Source of the DNA: Theobroma cacao
Taxonomy: Eukaryota > Streptophyta > Magnoliopsida > Malvales > Malvaceae
Length of the DNA stretch: 64,000 bases
Assembly (NCBI RefSeq): GCF_000208745.1
Contig: NC_030856.1
Span: forward strand, 8,040,714-8,104,713
Direction of reading: 5' to 3'
Part shown: positions 44,468 through 58,640 of the stretch, one piece after another
Layout: each line of letters begins with the position of its first letter
Position numbering within the stretch: position 1 is the first letter of the stretch
Made by a program: the position numbers and the translations under genes
The notes under the pieces: generated by a model
The model's database searches: none
What the model saw: the letters and a program-made list of their open reading frames with translations, nothing else
Told to the model about the DNA's origin: nothing

Positions 44468-46612
44468 TCATCGAACCCGTTCAATGTCCTTTAAGAACTT
44501 GACTTTGATCTTGCTTAGCTTCGTAGCAATTTCCTTCATATCAAGCCTCTCGTCAGGTAACTCTGCTGAACACTTTAGGGGTAGTTGCAAAATGGATGAT
44601 GCACAATTCTTTGCTGCAGGCCATTCTTTCTCTGCAGTACTTAGCAAATTGGTGTCTACAACTTCAACTAAGGTAGATGATAATAACTCTTTAACCCAAC
44701 TATTCAAGCTCATTTCTCCTAAAAACATCTCATCTATAGGCTTCTTTTTTGTGAAAGTTTCCGTCATAAGAATACTGAAACTATACACATCACCTTTTGT
44801 AGAAACGATTCCTTCTGTTCCATACCCTGTATATAAATTTAAATACATCAGCAATATTCAAAATTGATGTTTCATGATAATGAAAAAAAAATGCTACTAT
44901 AAACTATCTAGAGATTATATTTATGCATGTTCGACTATGTGCACAAGTAGGAATAATAACTTGGAGTATTATTACAAGTATTACCTGGTTCCATATAGCC
45001 AATCGTTGCAATGGTCATGGTTTCTATCATTGAATCCTCTTCACATAAGAGTTTTGCAATGCCAAAATCACTCAAATGTGCAACCATGTCTTCATCCAAC
45101 AAAACGTTGCTGAGTTTTGAATCGCAGTGAACCACAAGCATTGTATGACCATGATGGAGATATTCCAATGCAGATGCAACATCTATCATTATGTTCAACC
45201 TTTGCAGGATATCCAAAAAATAGTTGTTGGAATACAACCATTTATCAAGAATCCCATTAGGCATGAACTCAAGTACTAAAGCTTTGAAATCAATATTACA
45301 GCAGCTACTGATGATTTTCATTAAATTTCGATGACGAATGTTGCGGAGAACTTCACACTCAATCTCAAAGCTCTTAAAGGCTCCTTCGAACTCTAACTTG
45401 AAAACTTTTACTGCAAATCTCATCCCATCTGAGAGAGTCCCTTGGTATACAGAACCAAAATTCCCTTTACCAAGCAATCTACTTTCACTGAATCCATTTG
45501 TAGCTTGATTGAGCTCATGGTATGAAATTCGTCTCCATGTTCCTAAAGGTAACAAATCTTCTTCAGTTGGCAATTTTTCTTACCTCTTCCCACTTCGTAA
45601 GAAAATGATAATTAAAGCCAATACTAAAATTGTGGAAGCAATAGGCGCTAGTACGTATGTTATAAGCTTAGCAGCTGCCTTGGAATTTCTAAGAGGTTTT
45701 TTGCATCTTGGAACTTGAAGTTGAGTTGCACCACACAAAATTCCCAATTTCTACCGGTAAACTCCCCTTCAATTGGTTAAATGACAAAGATAAACGTTTT
45801 AACTCTTTGCACTTGAATAAACTGGCTGTAATTCTACTAGAAAGCAGGTTATAACTCAAGTAAAGCCCTTCTAATTTAGGAAAATGATCAAACATATCCT
45901 TCGGAATATGACCAGTGAGATTATTAAGGTTGAAATTGACGATTTGCAGCGAAAGCAAGTTGCGTGGAATGGATGGCATTGAACCAGAGAGCTGATTACT
46001 GCTAAGATCAATTTTTTGCAATGAAGAGATATTGAAGATGGAGGAGGGGATTGAACCTGAAAGCTGATTTTTAAACAAGCTCAAGATTTTTAGCTTTGAC
46101 AAATAGCATAAAGAAAATGGGACAACACCCTTGAAGCTGTTACGGTACAGAAACAAGCTCTGAAGTTCAGTTATGGAAGTGCCAAACCATGATGGGATTT
46201 CCCCAGTGAAACTGTTGTTACCGAAATGTATATGTTTCAGTCAATGCAAATTGGATAATTGGATTGGTAATGTGCCATGGAAACTATTATTTGATATGAA
46301 AAGCAAAGAAAGGAATGATAAATTTCCTATGTGGGGTGGGAGGGTGGCTAAGAGTCCCAAGCCAGAAAGATCCGGAGCTGTGACTTTATGGTGCTTGGAT
46401 CCGCAACTGACACCAAACCAATTGCTAACAGAGGTAGAAGAAGACCAATTGGTTGCCAAGAGATTTATAGGGTCATGAGTAACATGTTCTTTCAATGCAA
46501 GAAAAGCTGATTGGTCTGTAGCTATGCTGGTTAATTTCATAGAGAAAGTAGCCATAAAAAAATGGAACATAATCCCAACAAGCACAGCCAGGATGAGGCA
46601 AGTGTTTTCCAT
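44468..46612 (-). pseudogene. LRR-XII receptor kinase copy 3, clear pseudogene
   Basis: The start MENTCLILAVLVG at 46612 leads a signal peptide and LRRNT. A TGA at 46243-46241 (NLH*LKHIHFGNN) stops it where the relatives have a coding triplet. The LRRs continue in frame to EIGNF (about 45745), where the sequence jumps straight to the juxtamembrane CGATQLQVPRCKK, deleting most of the LRR domain (all of exon 2 and the LRR part of exon 3) and shifting frame. A TAA follows the membrane helix (RSGKR*EKLP, about 45580). The kinase (45573-44985, then 44826-44468) also carries changes at key sites: HCDSKLSN for HCDLKPSN, the APE glutamate replaced by Gly (MEPGYG across the splice), and DVYSFS for DVYSFG. 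It cannot make a working receptor. Confidence 0.95.
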
Positions 46613-46980
46613 TAGATTTTGTGGGTTGAGTCACAAAAAATTAAGGAACAACTGAGAGAGATAATTCATTCTTTTATATATATTTTTTTGGGCTGAAAGA
46701 GGTGAAATTGACATCACTTTACAGCAGTCATTTTCTTGTATAATGGCATGTGACAAAAGCCCTGTAGCAAATATTCTGACTTTTCAATTGCTTTTCTATG
46801 GTCAAGTAACTTCGTTTTCTAGCTTGACAGACCGCAACTCCACAACTTGGAATACTATACCATATATGGCAAGTGCAAGTTCTTCAATATGGATATGGGT
46901 AGGACCGGCGGAAGAATAAATCACAAAGTTGTGAGCAATTGGCAGTCACGTCGCAATATGAACAACAATACTTTCTAAAC
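46613..46980 (-). promoter_or_regulatory. Upstream region of copy 3
   Basis: TATATAAAAG lies on the minus strand at about 46680-46671, some 60 bp before the ATG, a fair TATA box. 46690-46860 is shared with the relic at 28400-28620, and 46855-46960 with that at 43905-44030. Confidence 0.55.
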
Positions 46981-48322
46981 GATTTCTACCTATACATATA
47001 TAGAATTTTCATTTCTACTGGTATTTCATTGGCTGAATTTTATATAGAACGATGTTAAACCTGTAAATTTTCTGCAAATTGATCACCTACACTTCATTGA
47101 ATAACAGTTAGGAACCTCTTTCTGGAAGTTGATGATCAAGCTCCAATAGCCAGTTACAAACTCTTGCATTGAACTATAACAACGATTTCTTATTTTCTAA
47201 CTTGACAGAAACTATGAATATTGGAATACATTTAAAGCTATACTGCAATACTGATTTCTTTTTCTTTTTCTTTTTTTTTTAAATTGCAATACTTTTAATT
47301 CTGATAAATACCACTTTTCTTTTTAAAGGGGAAAATTTCCAGTCACTAACTTTTCATGATCGATTTTCTGGCATTTTTTTAACATACCTTCAAACCCATG
47401 TGCGGCTGCCTAACTTTCCATGATTTTGATTTTTCTTTTTGGGTATGGGACCAGGCGGCTAGACTTTGTCTGCAATCTCAAGTCTCTATGTTTGAGCATA
47501 TATATCAACATTGCACAAACAATGAGGAGAAAGAGGGAGTTGGGGAGCAGGCCATGATTGTCAAAGCCATATATAAATATTAATTAATTAATCACCCAAA
47601 AGGCCAAAAGTTGAATTCACTTTACACCCAATAATAGATTGTATTAGTGAAGAAGAAATGATGCAATCTGACAACAGCCTGGAAAAAGAATCACTTAAAC
47701 AAGGAAAATTTTACAGAGCCAAATCCTGTACTGTCTATACAGCATACCCAACACACATGCAAAAACCATAAACCACCCTGTTTTCTTTTTTTCATCTTAA
47801 CAGGAATTTCCTGCATTTTCATCATGCATTTCCTGCATAATATACACCCCTACTATCCCTCTAGTCACAATTTTGGTTTTAGCCATGGATATGATCAATT
47901 TCATGCTAAAACTGCTGCGGCCTGAGTCAACTACCCACCAGGATGATGCCAAGAACTATTGCTGGCAAATGGTGAACTTTGATTCTTCCTTACTATAACT
48001 AATACTCATATGTCTTTGATTGTAAATTAATCAACCAGAACAGTAGTGCCAATTCTAAGTATATAGCTCCATTCAAACAAATAGTGAACATGTGTTCTCT
48101 GCCACTACAACAAAAAGTAGGGGACAAGCAGCTTTACAATAATGTAGTAAATCCAATACAATCTGCACTCATTCAATTAACTCTTCTTTACACAAGAAAT
48201 TTGAACATCTTCATCTGCACATTATATCAAAACATTTTTCTTCACATCTTTCCTTTACAAAGAATCTTCCTAGAAGTCAAAAGCAAAAGAATTTTAGAGC
48301 ATCGACTCATTCAATATTGTTC
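46981..48322. other. Intergenic region and 3' flank of the LRR-VIII gene
   Basis: No coding sequence recognised. The right few hundred bases should be the 3' untranslated region of the LRR-VIII receptor, since its stop is at 48323. A 61-codon plus-strand frame at 47398-47583 has no motif. Confidence 0.4.
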
Positions 48323-51300
48323 TCAAGGATTTTTAAGAAGCATACTTGATGATGAATGTTCTCGAGTCTCATCTGGGAGAGATATTGAAGAATCAATCCA
48401 TGGTCCATCCATAGATGTGCTTCTTGGGGCCTGACTGTCATGAGAAAATATTGAGACATTCGTTTGGCTGTCATGTGATAGCATCTCAAAGGCTTTAAAC
48501 CGAGCATCCTGGTCTGCATCCTTGCGCTTGATTATTGGAGCTTGAACAGCAATCTTGCCTTCCATCATACTCACAACAGAAGACATGGATGGCCTTAGAG
48601 TGGGAGATGGATTGGTGCACAAAAGAGCCAAGTTAAGCATCCTTAATGCCTCTTCTTTTGAGTAGTGTGAACCAAGACTTGGATCAACTAGCTCTAAAAG
48701 GTTTCCTTGCTCTTGCAGGACATAGGCCTGCAATCATATATCCCCACATGATCAGAAAAACAAAGAAACAGCATAAAGTCGAAACCAAAGATTACACAGT
48801 AGAAAAGCAAGAGCTGATAAATATAGCTCACCCAATCAAGGAGGTAAACAAACTCCTCCTTAGGCCTGTAATTTGTGTTGCTCTTCCCACTGACAATCTC
48901 CAAAAGAACAACACCAAAGCTATAAACATCTGCTTTGTCAGTCAAGTAACCCCTCATTGCATATTCAGGGGCCATGTAACCTCTGGATAAGAAAAAAATA
49001 CAAAAAATGTCAAGTATAGCACTAGCGAAATGAAGTTAAGATAGCAGTGTCTGCATGATATTTGACGTATTACATGTGGTTTACATAATGCTAGTCACCA
49101 TATTGCTTAGGCATCTGCTAATTCCCTATTATCTTTTTACTAAAATCTGCTATAAAGTAACTGGACTAAAAATCAACAGCATTGTCTTTTTGGGTCAAAC
49201 AGCAATGTCTTGATAAGAACAGACATCTTTTTCACCATATTTATCCAAATTTAAGGAAAACTTTAAGCCCTTATTTCGATATTTTAATTTAATCTATCAT
49301 TATAGAAAAATACTAAATTAAAGCAAAAAGATGCAGGATGGGAGACAGAGGGAGACTCACATTGTTCCAGCTATCCTGGTGCTGATATGAGTGTTCTCTT
49401 CTTCATCAAGCTTGGCCAATCCAAAGTCAGAGATCTTAGCATTAAGATCCTTATCAAGCAGCACATTTGTTGCCTTAATATCTCTGTGAACAATTTTCAG
49501 TCTTGACTCCTCATGAAGATAAGCTAAACCTCTTGCTATTCCCAAGCATATTTTCCTTCTGGTTGACCAGTCCAAGTTAAGACGCTGTTCATCACGACCT
49601 GAAAAGAAATGACAAGAGAAAAAAGAAGAGACTTTTTAAGTCATAATTATCTTTCTTGAAATATTAGTATAAGATGTTAGTGAAGCATTTACCAAAAAGT
49701 GCACGAGCAAGACAGTTGTTTTCCAAGTACTCATATATTAGCAACAACTGATTTCCCTCAATACAACAGCCATAAAGCTTCACAAGGTTTGGGTGTTGCA
49801 ATGCAGAAATCATCCCTATCTCATTCACAAATTCACGATTTCCTTGCTTAGATTTAGAGGATAGCTGCTTAACTGCAATTACTGTACCATCTGACAGTAC
49901 ACCCTACAATCAAGCAGAGTGAAAATTCAGAAAGTAGTTCAACAAATAATCCTTTCTCCCTCTTAGCACAAAGATTGGATATATCACAAACTAGACACTT
50001 TATCTTATTCGGAATACTATAACCAAGGGTTCTAATCTTAGACTAAAATGAAAACAATTATTACCTTGTAAACTGGCCCAAATCCTCCTTCACCAATCTT
50101 ATTTGCAGCATCAAAATTATTGGTAGCAGCTTTCATTTGTCTTAAACTGAAGTATCCAGTTTGAAGATCTAGCCCATGAAGTTCTGTAATATGAGCAGAT
50201 TAAAAGATTTAGCCAGTCATAAAGAACATCAGAAACAATACCAGTTTCTACTCTTCTTTTTTGGGGCTACGAAAGTAAAAGTCAAAAAGGCTTAAGTAAT
50301 TATTATGAACATATTTCTTGCATAAATGGTCTTACCATTGTTTTCAGCATTTTTGCCACCCAAGTAACCTTTCAGTCGGAGGATGATCAATAGCAAGATG
50401 ACAATTACACATGAACCAATCACAATACCAGCAATGGCTCCAGCTGATAACCCATTCCCCGTGTCAACCTTAAAGTCTAAAAGACAAGATAGGAGTTAAT
50501 GAAAGACCAGTTAAGAAATTAGCAATGAGCAAGTTCTTCAATTTGACATGGACTTACTGGGAGTTACTGTAATGGCAGATATAAGTGGTCCATAGACCCC
50601 TCTGTCAGGAATGGCAGTGGTTCCTTTCCCCCTCCAGTATAAGTGAATCTCCAGAGTACTTCCATTTACATCAACATTGAATTCCCTGCTGATGCCCCTC
50701 CGCACACCACCAGCTTCCTGCATAATATTGAAATTCTCCAAAACCACATTCCCCTGCAGAAAATTAAAACTAGAGTTTCAGAAGCTAAACTTATATGTTG
50801 AACACATTTTGAACAGAAAGGAAACACTCAGAAACTTTCAAATTACATTTACAGTTTTATCTATAAACTTACAACACAAAACTAAAGGTCCATGAATATA
50901 GCTACCGTATACTTACTTGAATTGATACGTCAAATATGCGCCTTCCAAGACTCTCAAATGTCTCATTAGCAGAATACATTATCTCAGCAAAGTGAAGTTG
51001 CACTTTATAATTGCCTTGTCTCAAACACAAGCCATAGTACTTCAGTGATTGAGGTGAAAGCCGTGCAGTTTTATAGTAGTCTGGACCAGTCACAGCAGAT
51101 GAAGTTCTTGCAATGTAAGGGGCGTCTTCTTTGCCCAAAAAAACCCCTGTACTACTATAGGCCCACTTATTTGCTGAAGAAAAATAGTTTGATGGACCAA
51201 ATCTGCTTAGGTCCTCTTCATAGTCATCTCCATCAACACTCATCGTCTCTCCTCCACAATTAATAAACAAGGAATGGTCTGCAGACAAATAAGCAATGTA

Positions 51301-54300
51301 TATTAGAGAAATTTCTCATGAGAAGGACAAGAAGATTGAACAAATAACAAGCACATATAATTCCCAAAAGCATAATAAGATATGTAATTATACTTACGGT
51401 TGGGATTTCTGGGACAAGGAAGGTCCTTCCTTAAGCACCAAGAGATTCTGCCAATTAAGAATGTAACTTCAGTTACCAATTATTTTCTAAAATCAATTAT
51501 AACGATGAAAAGAACGATAGAAACAAAACTTACGAGTTGCTATCTGAGGATGAGAAACTGGACACTAAGTTCCTGTTAAGTAATAAAATGATAATTTTAG
51601 AGAATATACTAGATGGGATACATTAGTAATAGAAACGAAAGGACATTGAAGATTCATGAAACATCAAGAGGCTTACACATTTGCCTGTTGGCAACTCATT
51701 TGAGATGAGTCTGTTGTGAAATTGTTGTAAGACAAATCTCTGCAATGAATATTTTCAAACAATTAGTTTGAACTAGCAGTCACTACAAGCAATCAATATT
51801 CTTAACATAAAAAGAAATATTTAGAGCCGGGAGATGGACTGACATGTTGTTGTCGCTTTGTAATATCCAATTTGGCACTGCTCCACTCAATGAGTTGTTA
51901 GTCAGAAACCTAAATCATAAAGTTTCACATCTCAGTTTTAATTTATGCAAGAAGCAAAAAGTAAAGATGAAAAGAAATTGCTTACTAGAAAGGTAAGCAT
52001 TTCCATTTAATAATGCTTAGATTTTTATCGACTTACAAGAAGTTTAACCTCGTCAAACTCTGCAATGTTGATGGAACTTGACCAGTTAGGTGGTTGAAGC
52101 TCAGGTCCCTATAGCAGAAGTCATGTAAGCATAAATTAGAAGAAAATTTTCCTCATTTGAATCTATCTACCAGGGTACAGTTTCTAACAAAATTGGATTA
52201 CCACATATATTAGTGAGCAAATGTAAAACATTTGACAATATCCTAAGGGTAATTATTTCATATCTTAGGTGTAAATCAACTATCAGGATGAAGAGACAGC
52301 TTATTGGACTTTCATAGTAACTAAGAAAATTTTGGCATGGACAAACAAGTCAAACCTTGAGCAAAGAAATCAGCCTGTCCTTGAAAATATGAGCATATAC
52401 ATATCAAGCTATCAACTAGCAGTGAGAAATAAAATACTAGTAATTGAGACTTTGGTAACGTAAAATGCAAATTCCAAGTCTCAATTCATATTTCATCAAA
52501 CCATCCAAAAGGTTGTCACTGCAGATAATTGTCATGAGTTTTTCATAGGTTTTGTTTCTAGAGGCAAATTCAAAATAATGAAACAGAATTGGGATAAATG
52601 GTGTGAAACACTTCTGCTGTTATATTCAATTTGATTTTCACTATTATCTTCATTGAAAAATCAAATCAAGAATCTTCAAAAGGACTCAAATAATCATGCA
52701 AACTTACAATGTTTTCAATGATATCATTTCCCCTATATAGGCAGGGATTGAACCAGAAAGCAAGCAATTTCGCAGTACCCTGAGTCACAAAATTAAAACA
52801 AATCCTCTGATGAGACAAACATTAAAAACAATGAATTACAAGGAAAAACTTCTTACAGTAACCAATGGTCATCAACTCACAATTCGTCCATATTTGTCAT
52901 TCCCTCCAAATTAGGGAATGCTGAACTTGAACCTTTCAAATCAGATATCCTCCTGAAAATGATGAGATATTAGAATATTAACAGATGCTTGATAACTTCA
53001 TCTTCTTGCATCTCCCAATTATTGTCATGGATATTGTTGCCACACAGAATAGAGCACTAACGATTTGAGGAAAGAACACTCACAAATCGGTTAAGTTTTT
53101 TAACTCAGATATAGTAGAAGGAATTGGTCCTTCCATTGATGTGCCTTGCATATCCCTGCAAGAGATTAAAATCTTTATAAATAACAACAAAAAGGTAAAA
53201 GGAGGGAAAAAAACAGAATACAATTTTAAATAGTTTCTCTATTAAAATGATAAAGTAGGTAACAACATAGGATTTGATACTCACAATCTTGTAAGTTTGG
53301 TCCAATTCCCAATAAAATCAGGTATCTTCCCTGACAAACTACTTCCATCTATCCGGCTGCAAGACGCATTTCAGAAGGTCAGGATTTCGCAAAACAGTAT
53401 GATGAATTTTCAGATATCCACATCAGATAACACTTACAAATCAGTTAAGTTCTTCAAATTGCCAAATGATTCAGGAATTGTGCCTGTAAAATTGTTTGCT
53501 GAAAGAAGACTGAAGGAGTAGAAAAAGTCAGTTATAACTCAAATAGGACAGAACATACATCGGGAATTCACTCAACAAATGCCATTGAACTCGAACAAGA
53601 GAAAAATTCAAAATAAAATAAAATTTTGCATGTTGTCTGGAACAATGGGTGGTACATTCAGGCAGTTTTCAGCAGTAACTAAGCTCATATTCATAAAAAC
53701 CATAATTTGTGAAAAACCAACTAAAATCCATCTTAAAGACAGTTGCTAGACCTGTATCGTTTTTTGTTTTACTTTGATACATCAATCTTTGCATAAGGTA
53801 TCCAGGAAACAGAAAATCCCACAGTAACCAATTTTCGAAATCCAGGAAACATAAATTAAACTAGACCATCAAAACTTTGGCTAAATGAATTGTATAACAG
53901 TGTAAATTGAGAACCAGATCCACCTATATAATTAGCATCAATTCCATATGGTTCTTTACTTGGTGCCATTTCATCTCATTGTTAATAGTAATCATATAAC
54001 ATTTTTAAGGCTGAGAAAAGAACTTACAGTCTATTCAAGCGGCCCAAATTTCCTAGGTTGGATGGAAGAGACCCCCCAAGCAGATTATCTTCCAAAACCC
54101 TGAAAACAAAATTTAATTTGGAATTGATATATTATACAACAACTTCTTTGTTCAAGTACATGCAGATTTATGCATCATGACTTACAGTCCTTCAAGTGTA
54201 GAAATATCACCAATTTCCTGAGGAATTGAACCACTAAGACGGTTCCCCAAAAGTGACCTGAAGCAGTTAGAAAAGGTGACCAGTTATATACCTTCATTGA

Positions 54301-57300
54301 TGGCTAAATAATCCTATGGCAACTAGCAAAGCACCTGACAGATAAAATGAAAATAGTAACTTACAAGTTGGCAAGAGGTAGACGAGACAAACTCGATGGA
54401 ATCGATCCATTAAGATAGTTGCGAGTGAGATCACTGTTCAACAATGGAAGCTTTGCTAAGTACTTTTCCAATCTCAGATAAGCATTAGAGAAACAGTTGA
54501 TATTCAACAGATCATTACCTTCTACCAAATGATTGGACAGACTTTTGCATTGTTAAGCATAGAAAATTTTAAAAGGAGAAAAAGGGGAGAAAGCTAATAA
54601 GTGGATAGTTTCTCTGAAGTATTTTTCTTTGTCAATATAATGTGATTCCTGCACCTGTTAACTAAATCTAGAACAGAGAGCATATGAACTTGATATTTAT
54701 CCCAGCAATTTGAAGTTTAAACAAATTGTGAGCCTGGTCTCTCAGACAAATCATAATCACTAAAAGGATTGTTTATTGTTTACTACAAGAAATAATTTTA
54801 ACAATGCCCTATATCTAGAACATAATAAAGCAGTTTCAAATCCTATCAATCCATCCAGGCTCATTTAGAGACAACCTATTAACAAATGATCTCCATATTC
54901 TAGTATATTTGTAAAGTGAATTGAATGAATTAATGAACCAATGAGGTAAACTGAATTCCTAATGTTGAAAAATAAATACATATAACTTACATTACTTCCA
55001 GATGAGTAAGGTTTCCAAATTCTGGTGGTATAACTCCAGTCATATTGTGACCCTTTATCAAACTGTTACAGCAAAGCAAAAAAAATAAAAAATCAATTAA
55101 GAAGGAAACATATATATATATATAGAAAAGGATGTAAAATACTAATAATTTTGATACAGGACTAAGAATCTAGTAACCCCAATAGGATCAAGCCTGGGAA
55201 TTGATGACATCTTCATAGAGTGAATTACATAATCATTAAAAGCTTTTTTCATTAGAAACTTTGACAAGAATTACATAAATGATTGTTTAGTGGGTATTAA
55301 TTAACATAACTAGTATCAATTTCAGCATTCAGTTTTGGCCTGCTGCTAATTTGCCCCAGGAATATATGCCTTCTCTGCCAAAGTTTTAAACTAGTTGCAG
55401 ATAATGAACCAAAACAATTAGTCCTAAACATATTCACTACAACATCTCCTTATAATATTCTCAGAAAAGAGCCTAATGTTCCCTCTTGATCAATGTTCCA
55501 TTGCAGTAAAGAAAATATCAGTAGAATCTGCATGACTGAACAAACCTAATACATTGTATGTATGTAAGCAAATCCTTGCTAAAAAGGAAGAAGAAAAAGA
55601 GAACGTACATTTGAGTGACGTGGCAGACAGTGTTGTTGCCATCAGAACAGTTACACGCAATAAGGCTTTCAGTAAGTTCAGTAATGGTATAGTTCCATCC
55701 AGGCTCAGTGCAAAAGGTTCGGCTGATGCCAGTAGCATTTGGATGCTGCAGCTTCGAAAATACAGTTTGAAGAGTTTGCACTGTTGCAGACAAGTCCGAG
55801 AAATTACTCAGTAAATACACATACATAATAATAAAAATAGTCCTTTAATCAGTTTATCATTTGTTCTTAATTGAATCAAATGTTCAGCAAAGGAAAAACA
55901 TGTTCCAAGATTTTCCATTGGACGCGTGAAATAAATGCAACTGTAAGAAGTTTGGAGTCATTATGATGAGCCTAAAGATTGATGGCACATCAGATTTGAC
56001 CAGGACAAACATGAGAAAAGTCAAGGCCATATAAAATATTCAGATTTGACCATTCAGTAACAGTAGACACCATGGTCAAACTCAGGATGCTGTTTTTCTG
56101 CTCGTAATGTCAAACATGTTCAGATTTAAAGAAAATAAATGGATTATCAAAACCTGACCCCAGCTTAACTGTTTGACTAAAAAAATTCACGAAAGGAATG
56201 TAAACATGGCCAGCTAATTGGCCATTCATGCTTATAAAAATGTAGGATGAAGACAGATATAGTACTCAAATTAGCGGCAAAGAGAAGCAGCCCCATCAAG
56301 CAATAATTGCTACCAGACAAAGGACATTGCAAAATCTAATAACTAATGGAATCATATTAAAAATTTACTTATACTAATAGCCATCACTGCCAAGGGAATA
56401 AAGTCTATATCTGATCTAATCACCGATGGAAACCATCCTATGACTGTGATTTTCCTTATTTAAGTGTTTAAAAATTCACATGAACAAAGAGCAGATGAAA
56501 AACACTGGATGTTGTTGGCATAGAAAAAATGGCAAGTGGTTTGGTGATGGGCCTTGAATTAATGAAGTTCTGAATGTTTCTTAAAATATCTCTTATTGAC
56601 CAAGTCAACATGTACAAATAATGCAAGGCAGGTAAGGAAATGCCCCAAATCTAGGCAAACTAGTGGGGCCATCAGCTATACCAAATAATGAATGAAATGG
56701 ACTGGATCAAAGTTGAGTTTGAAATGAGAATCACTATCTTTCTGTGGTAACATCCCTTTGATAGGAACTATTCCTTTTTTCTATTGAGAATTGCCAAATG
56801 TTTGAGATAATGAAAGCTACATATTTAGAAGCATAGAAAAACAAATATGGAAGACCATAAACATACAGCAGGGAATCAGATTGTAGGTCATCTTATTTTG
56901 AAAGCAACTGACAGATAGTCCAAGAAAACAAGCATCCAACAAAATTAAAAATTATCAATTATCCTAATCATCTGTCGTCTTGCTGAGAACATGTTAGGGG
57001 TTCAAACAAATCTCTAGGTTTTTGTTTCACTAACAAAAGACAGAAACAATAACATAAAGAAGTTACAGGATAAGGATATAACATTGTCTTTAAACATTCA
57101 TCCATTTTCCCAGAAACCAAACAGAACAGAGGAAATACCTTAAACAAAAAATGCATCAATCCAAGAAAACCCATGTGAGAAAAGTGGAGATGAGTGATGA
57201 TTAATGCAGAGGAATTAAAGTAAAACAAAGTCAAATCAAATTTTTCTGCGGATAGAACAGAGTAGCAAAAGAAAATAGAAACAAGAAATCCCAACTTTAA

Positions 57301-58119
57301 TGAACTCTTTAAAAATATTCCAAGAGTTCTTTTTCTTCACGTAAGCCATGTTTTCTGATCAATCACATCAAAACTTCAACATAAATTATTAAGAGAGAAA
57401 AAGAGTCCAAAATTTCAATCCTATTCGTAATTTTTTACTAGAAATTCCCAGCGACCAAACAGAGCTATCTGCCAATACATCATACAAGAACAAAGAAACT
57501 AAACCAGCATTGTCCAAAATGACAAAAACATCTTTGTCGTCATATATTTTCTCATCACCAGAAAAAACATAATGCATTCCATGTAACATAACGCTTTTAA
57601 TCACATTTTAACTTCTTAATGCTTCAAATTCTGTAAAACCTTCTAATTTGTTGCCAAAATTGCTAAGTCACATATAGCCAAAAGAATCATTCTTACTAAA
57701 AACATTACAAGAAAGTTTGCATCCCAGAAACTAGAACATAAAGTGAAGAATAAAAAATTAAAAATCAGTTTTTTCTTTCTTTTTCTCTCCCAATCCTCTG
57801 TAACCAAACAGAGTAAGTTCTATTCAAAAAGGAACAACACCCACATCCTTAAAAATTTTCATCTCTTTTACCCTTGAATTCTCAGGAACCAAACAGAGCA
57901 ACATGAACTTAAACAGTCAAAACAAAAGAAAGAAACACCGAAAAATATACTACTAAAAAAGAACTTAACAAAGTATGAATAAAGGTGGTTGGTTATTCGC
58001 ATACCTTCAGTTTCAGGCAAAAGTTGAGCATTTGATCCAAACTCAGTAAAGCAATTCAAAGCCAAAAAGCCCAGAAGAAGTACACAAACCATCTTAAATA
58101 CAGAGAAAACAAACCCCAT
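48323..58119 (-). CDS. LRR-VIII receptor-like kinase with malectin-type domain (intact, 24 exons)
   Basis: Exons on the minus strand: 58119-58005, 55780-55609, 55062-54991, 54433-54365, 54257-54186, 54099-54028, 53509-53438, 53356-53285, 53155-53084, 52952-52881, 52779-52708, 52108-52037, 51909-51844, 51739-51677, 51572-51534, 51447-51398, 51278-50917, 50753-50558, 50476-50336, 50183-50065, 49903-49693, 49598-49361, 48982-48832, 48727-48323. All phases agree and give 1014 residues, the usual length of the Arabidopsis At1g53430/At1g07650 group. Order: signal peptide (1-30), LRRs (one per 72-bp exon, about 96-377), malectin-like domain (about 408-593; [24 protein letters not shown]), membrane helix (about 607-628), kinase with GEGGFG (671-676), AVK Lys 692, HRD Asp 790 (an RD kinase) and DFG (808-810). 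It acts at the plasma membrane; its ligand is unknown. Start is the ATG at 58119; a TTG 21 bp earlier is not needed. Confidence 0.97.
55781..58004 (-). other. Intron 1 of the LRR-VIII gene
   Basis: A 2.2-kb intron right after the signal-peptide exon, donor GAAG|GTATGC and acceptor CAACAG|TGCAAA. No element or ORF inside is supported. A long first intron is usual in this subfamily and may hold regulatory sequence. Confidence 0.85.
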
Positions 58120-58640
58120 TTTCCTCTTCTTCCACCCCAAGACTTTCTCCCCTTTCTCTTTGTCTTAAAACCAAAATATATACCATACACTTATAAACCC
58201 TTCAAAACAACCGCAACAAGACAAAATAAACTAACGTTACAAACAAAGCGAAACACTATGCTTCTATGTTCTTCTTTGAACTATGATTCGTTTGAGAAAC
58301 GAAGTGGAGTTGTTATGGTTATGCAAGACAAGAAAGAAAGGTTATAAGGGAAGACGTCGTGTTTTATTTTATTGAAAGAAAAGCAAACGTGGTCAGAAAA
58401 GGAACACGAGTTATTTATTGTGCTAGGAATTGATATTTTTATTCTGGTTTTTTATTTTTTTTTTAATGTAAAAGAAAAGAAAAGACAGATGTGAGTAAAT
58501 GAATAAGACTGGGACTGGCGAGGGAGGGAGAAGCCGCCGATTAAGGCTTTCTACATCAGCGGGCGCTGCCTTGGAAACTGCTACAGTGCACACACGCTTT
58601 GCTTTTCTGCCGGCTGCCGGCATTATTTATACTTAGAATT
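58120..58640 (-). promoter_or_regulatory. 5' leader and promoter region of the LRR-VIII gene
   Basis: A CT-rich leader-like stretch (58120-58360) precedes a segment (58500-58630) with higher GC (ctgccggctgccgg). TATATATT occurs on the minus strand near 58183, probably too close to the ATG to be the TATA box. Details are inferred. Confidence 0.4.

Noticed and set aside
58120..58140. Earlier start for the LRR-VIII protein (seven extra residues)
   Set aside because: The first codon there is TTG; the ATG at 58119 has a good context and gives a normal signal peptide.
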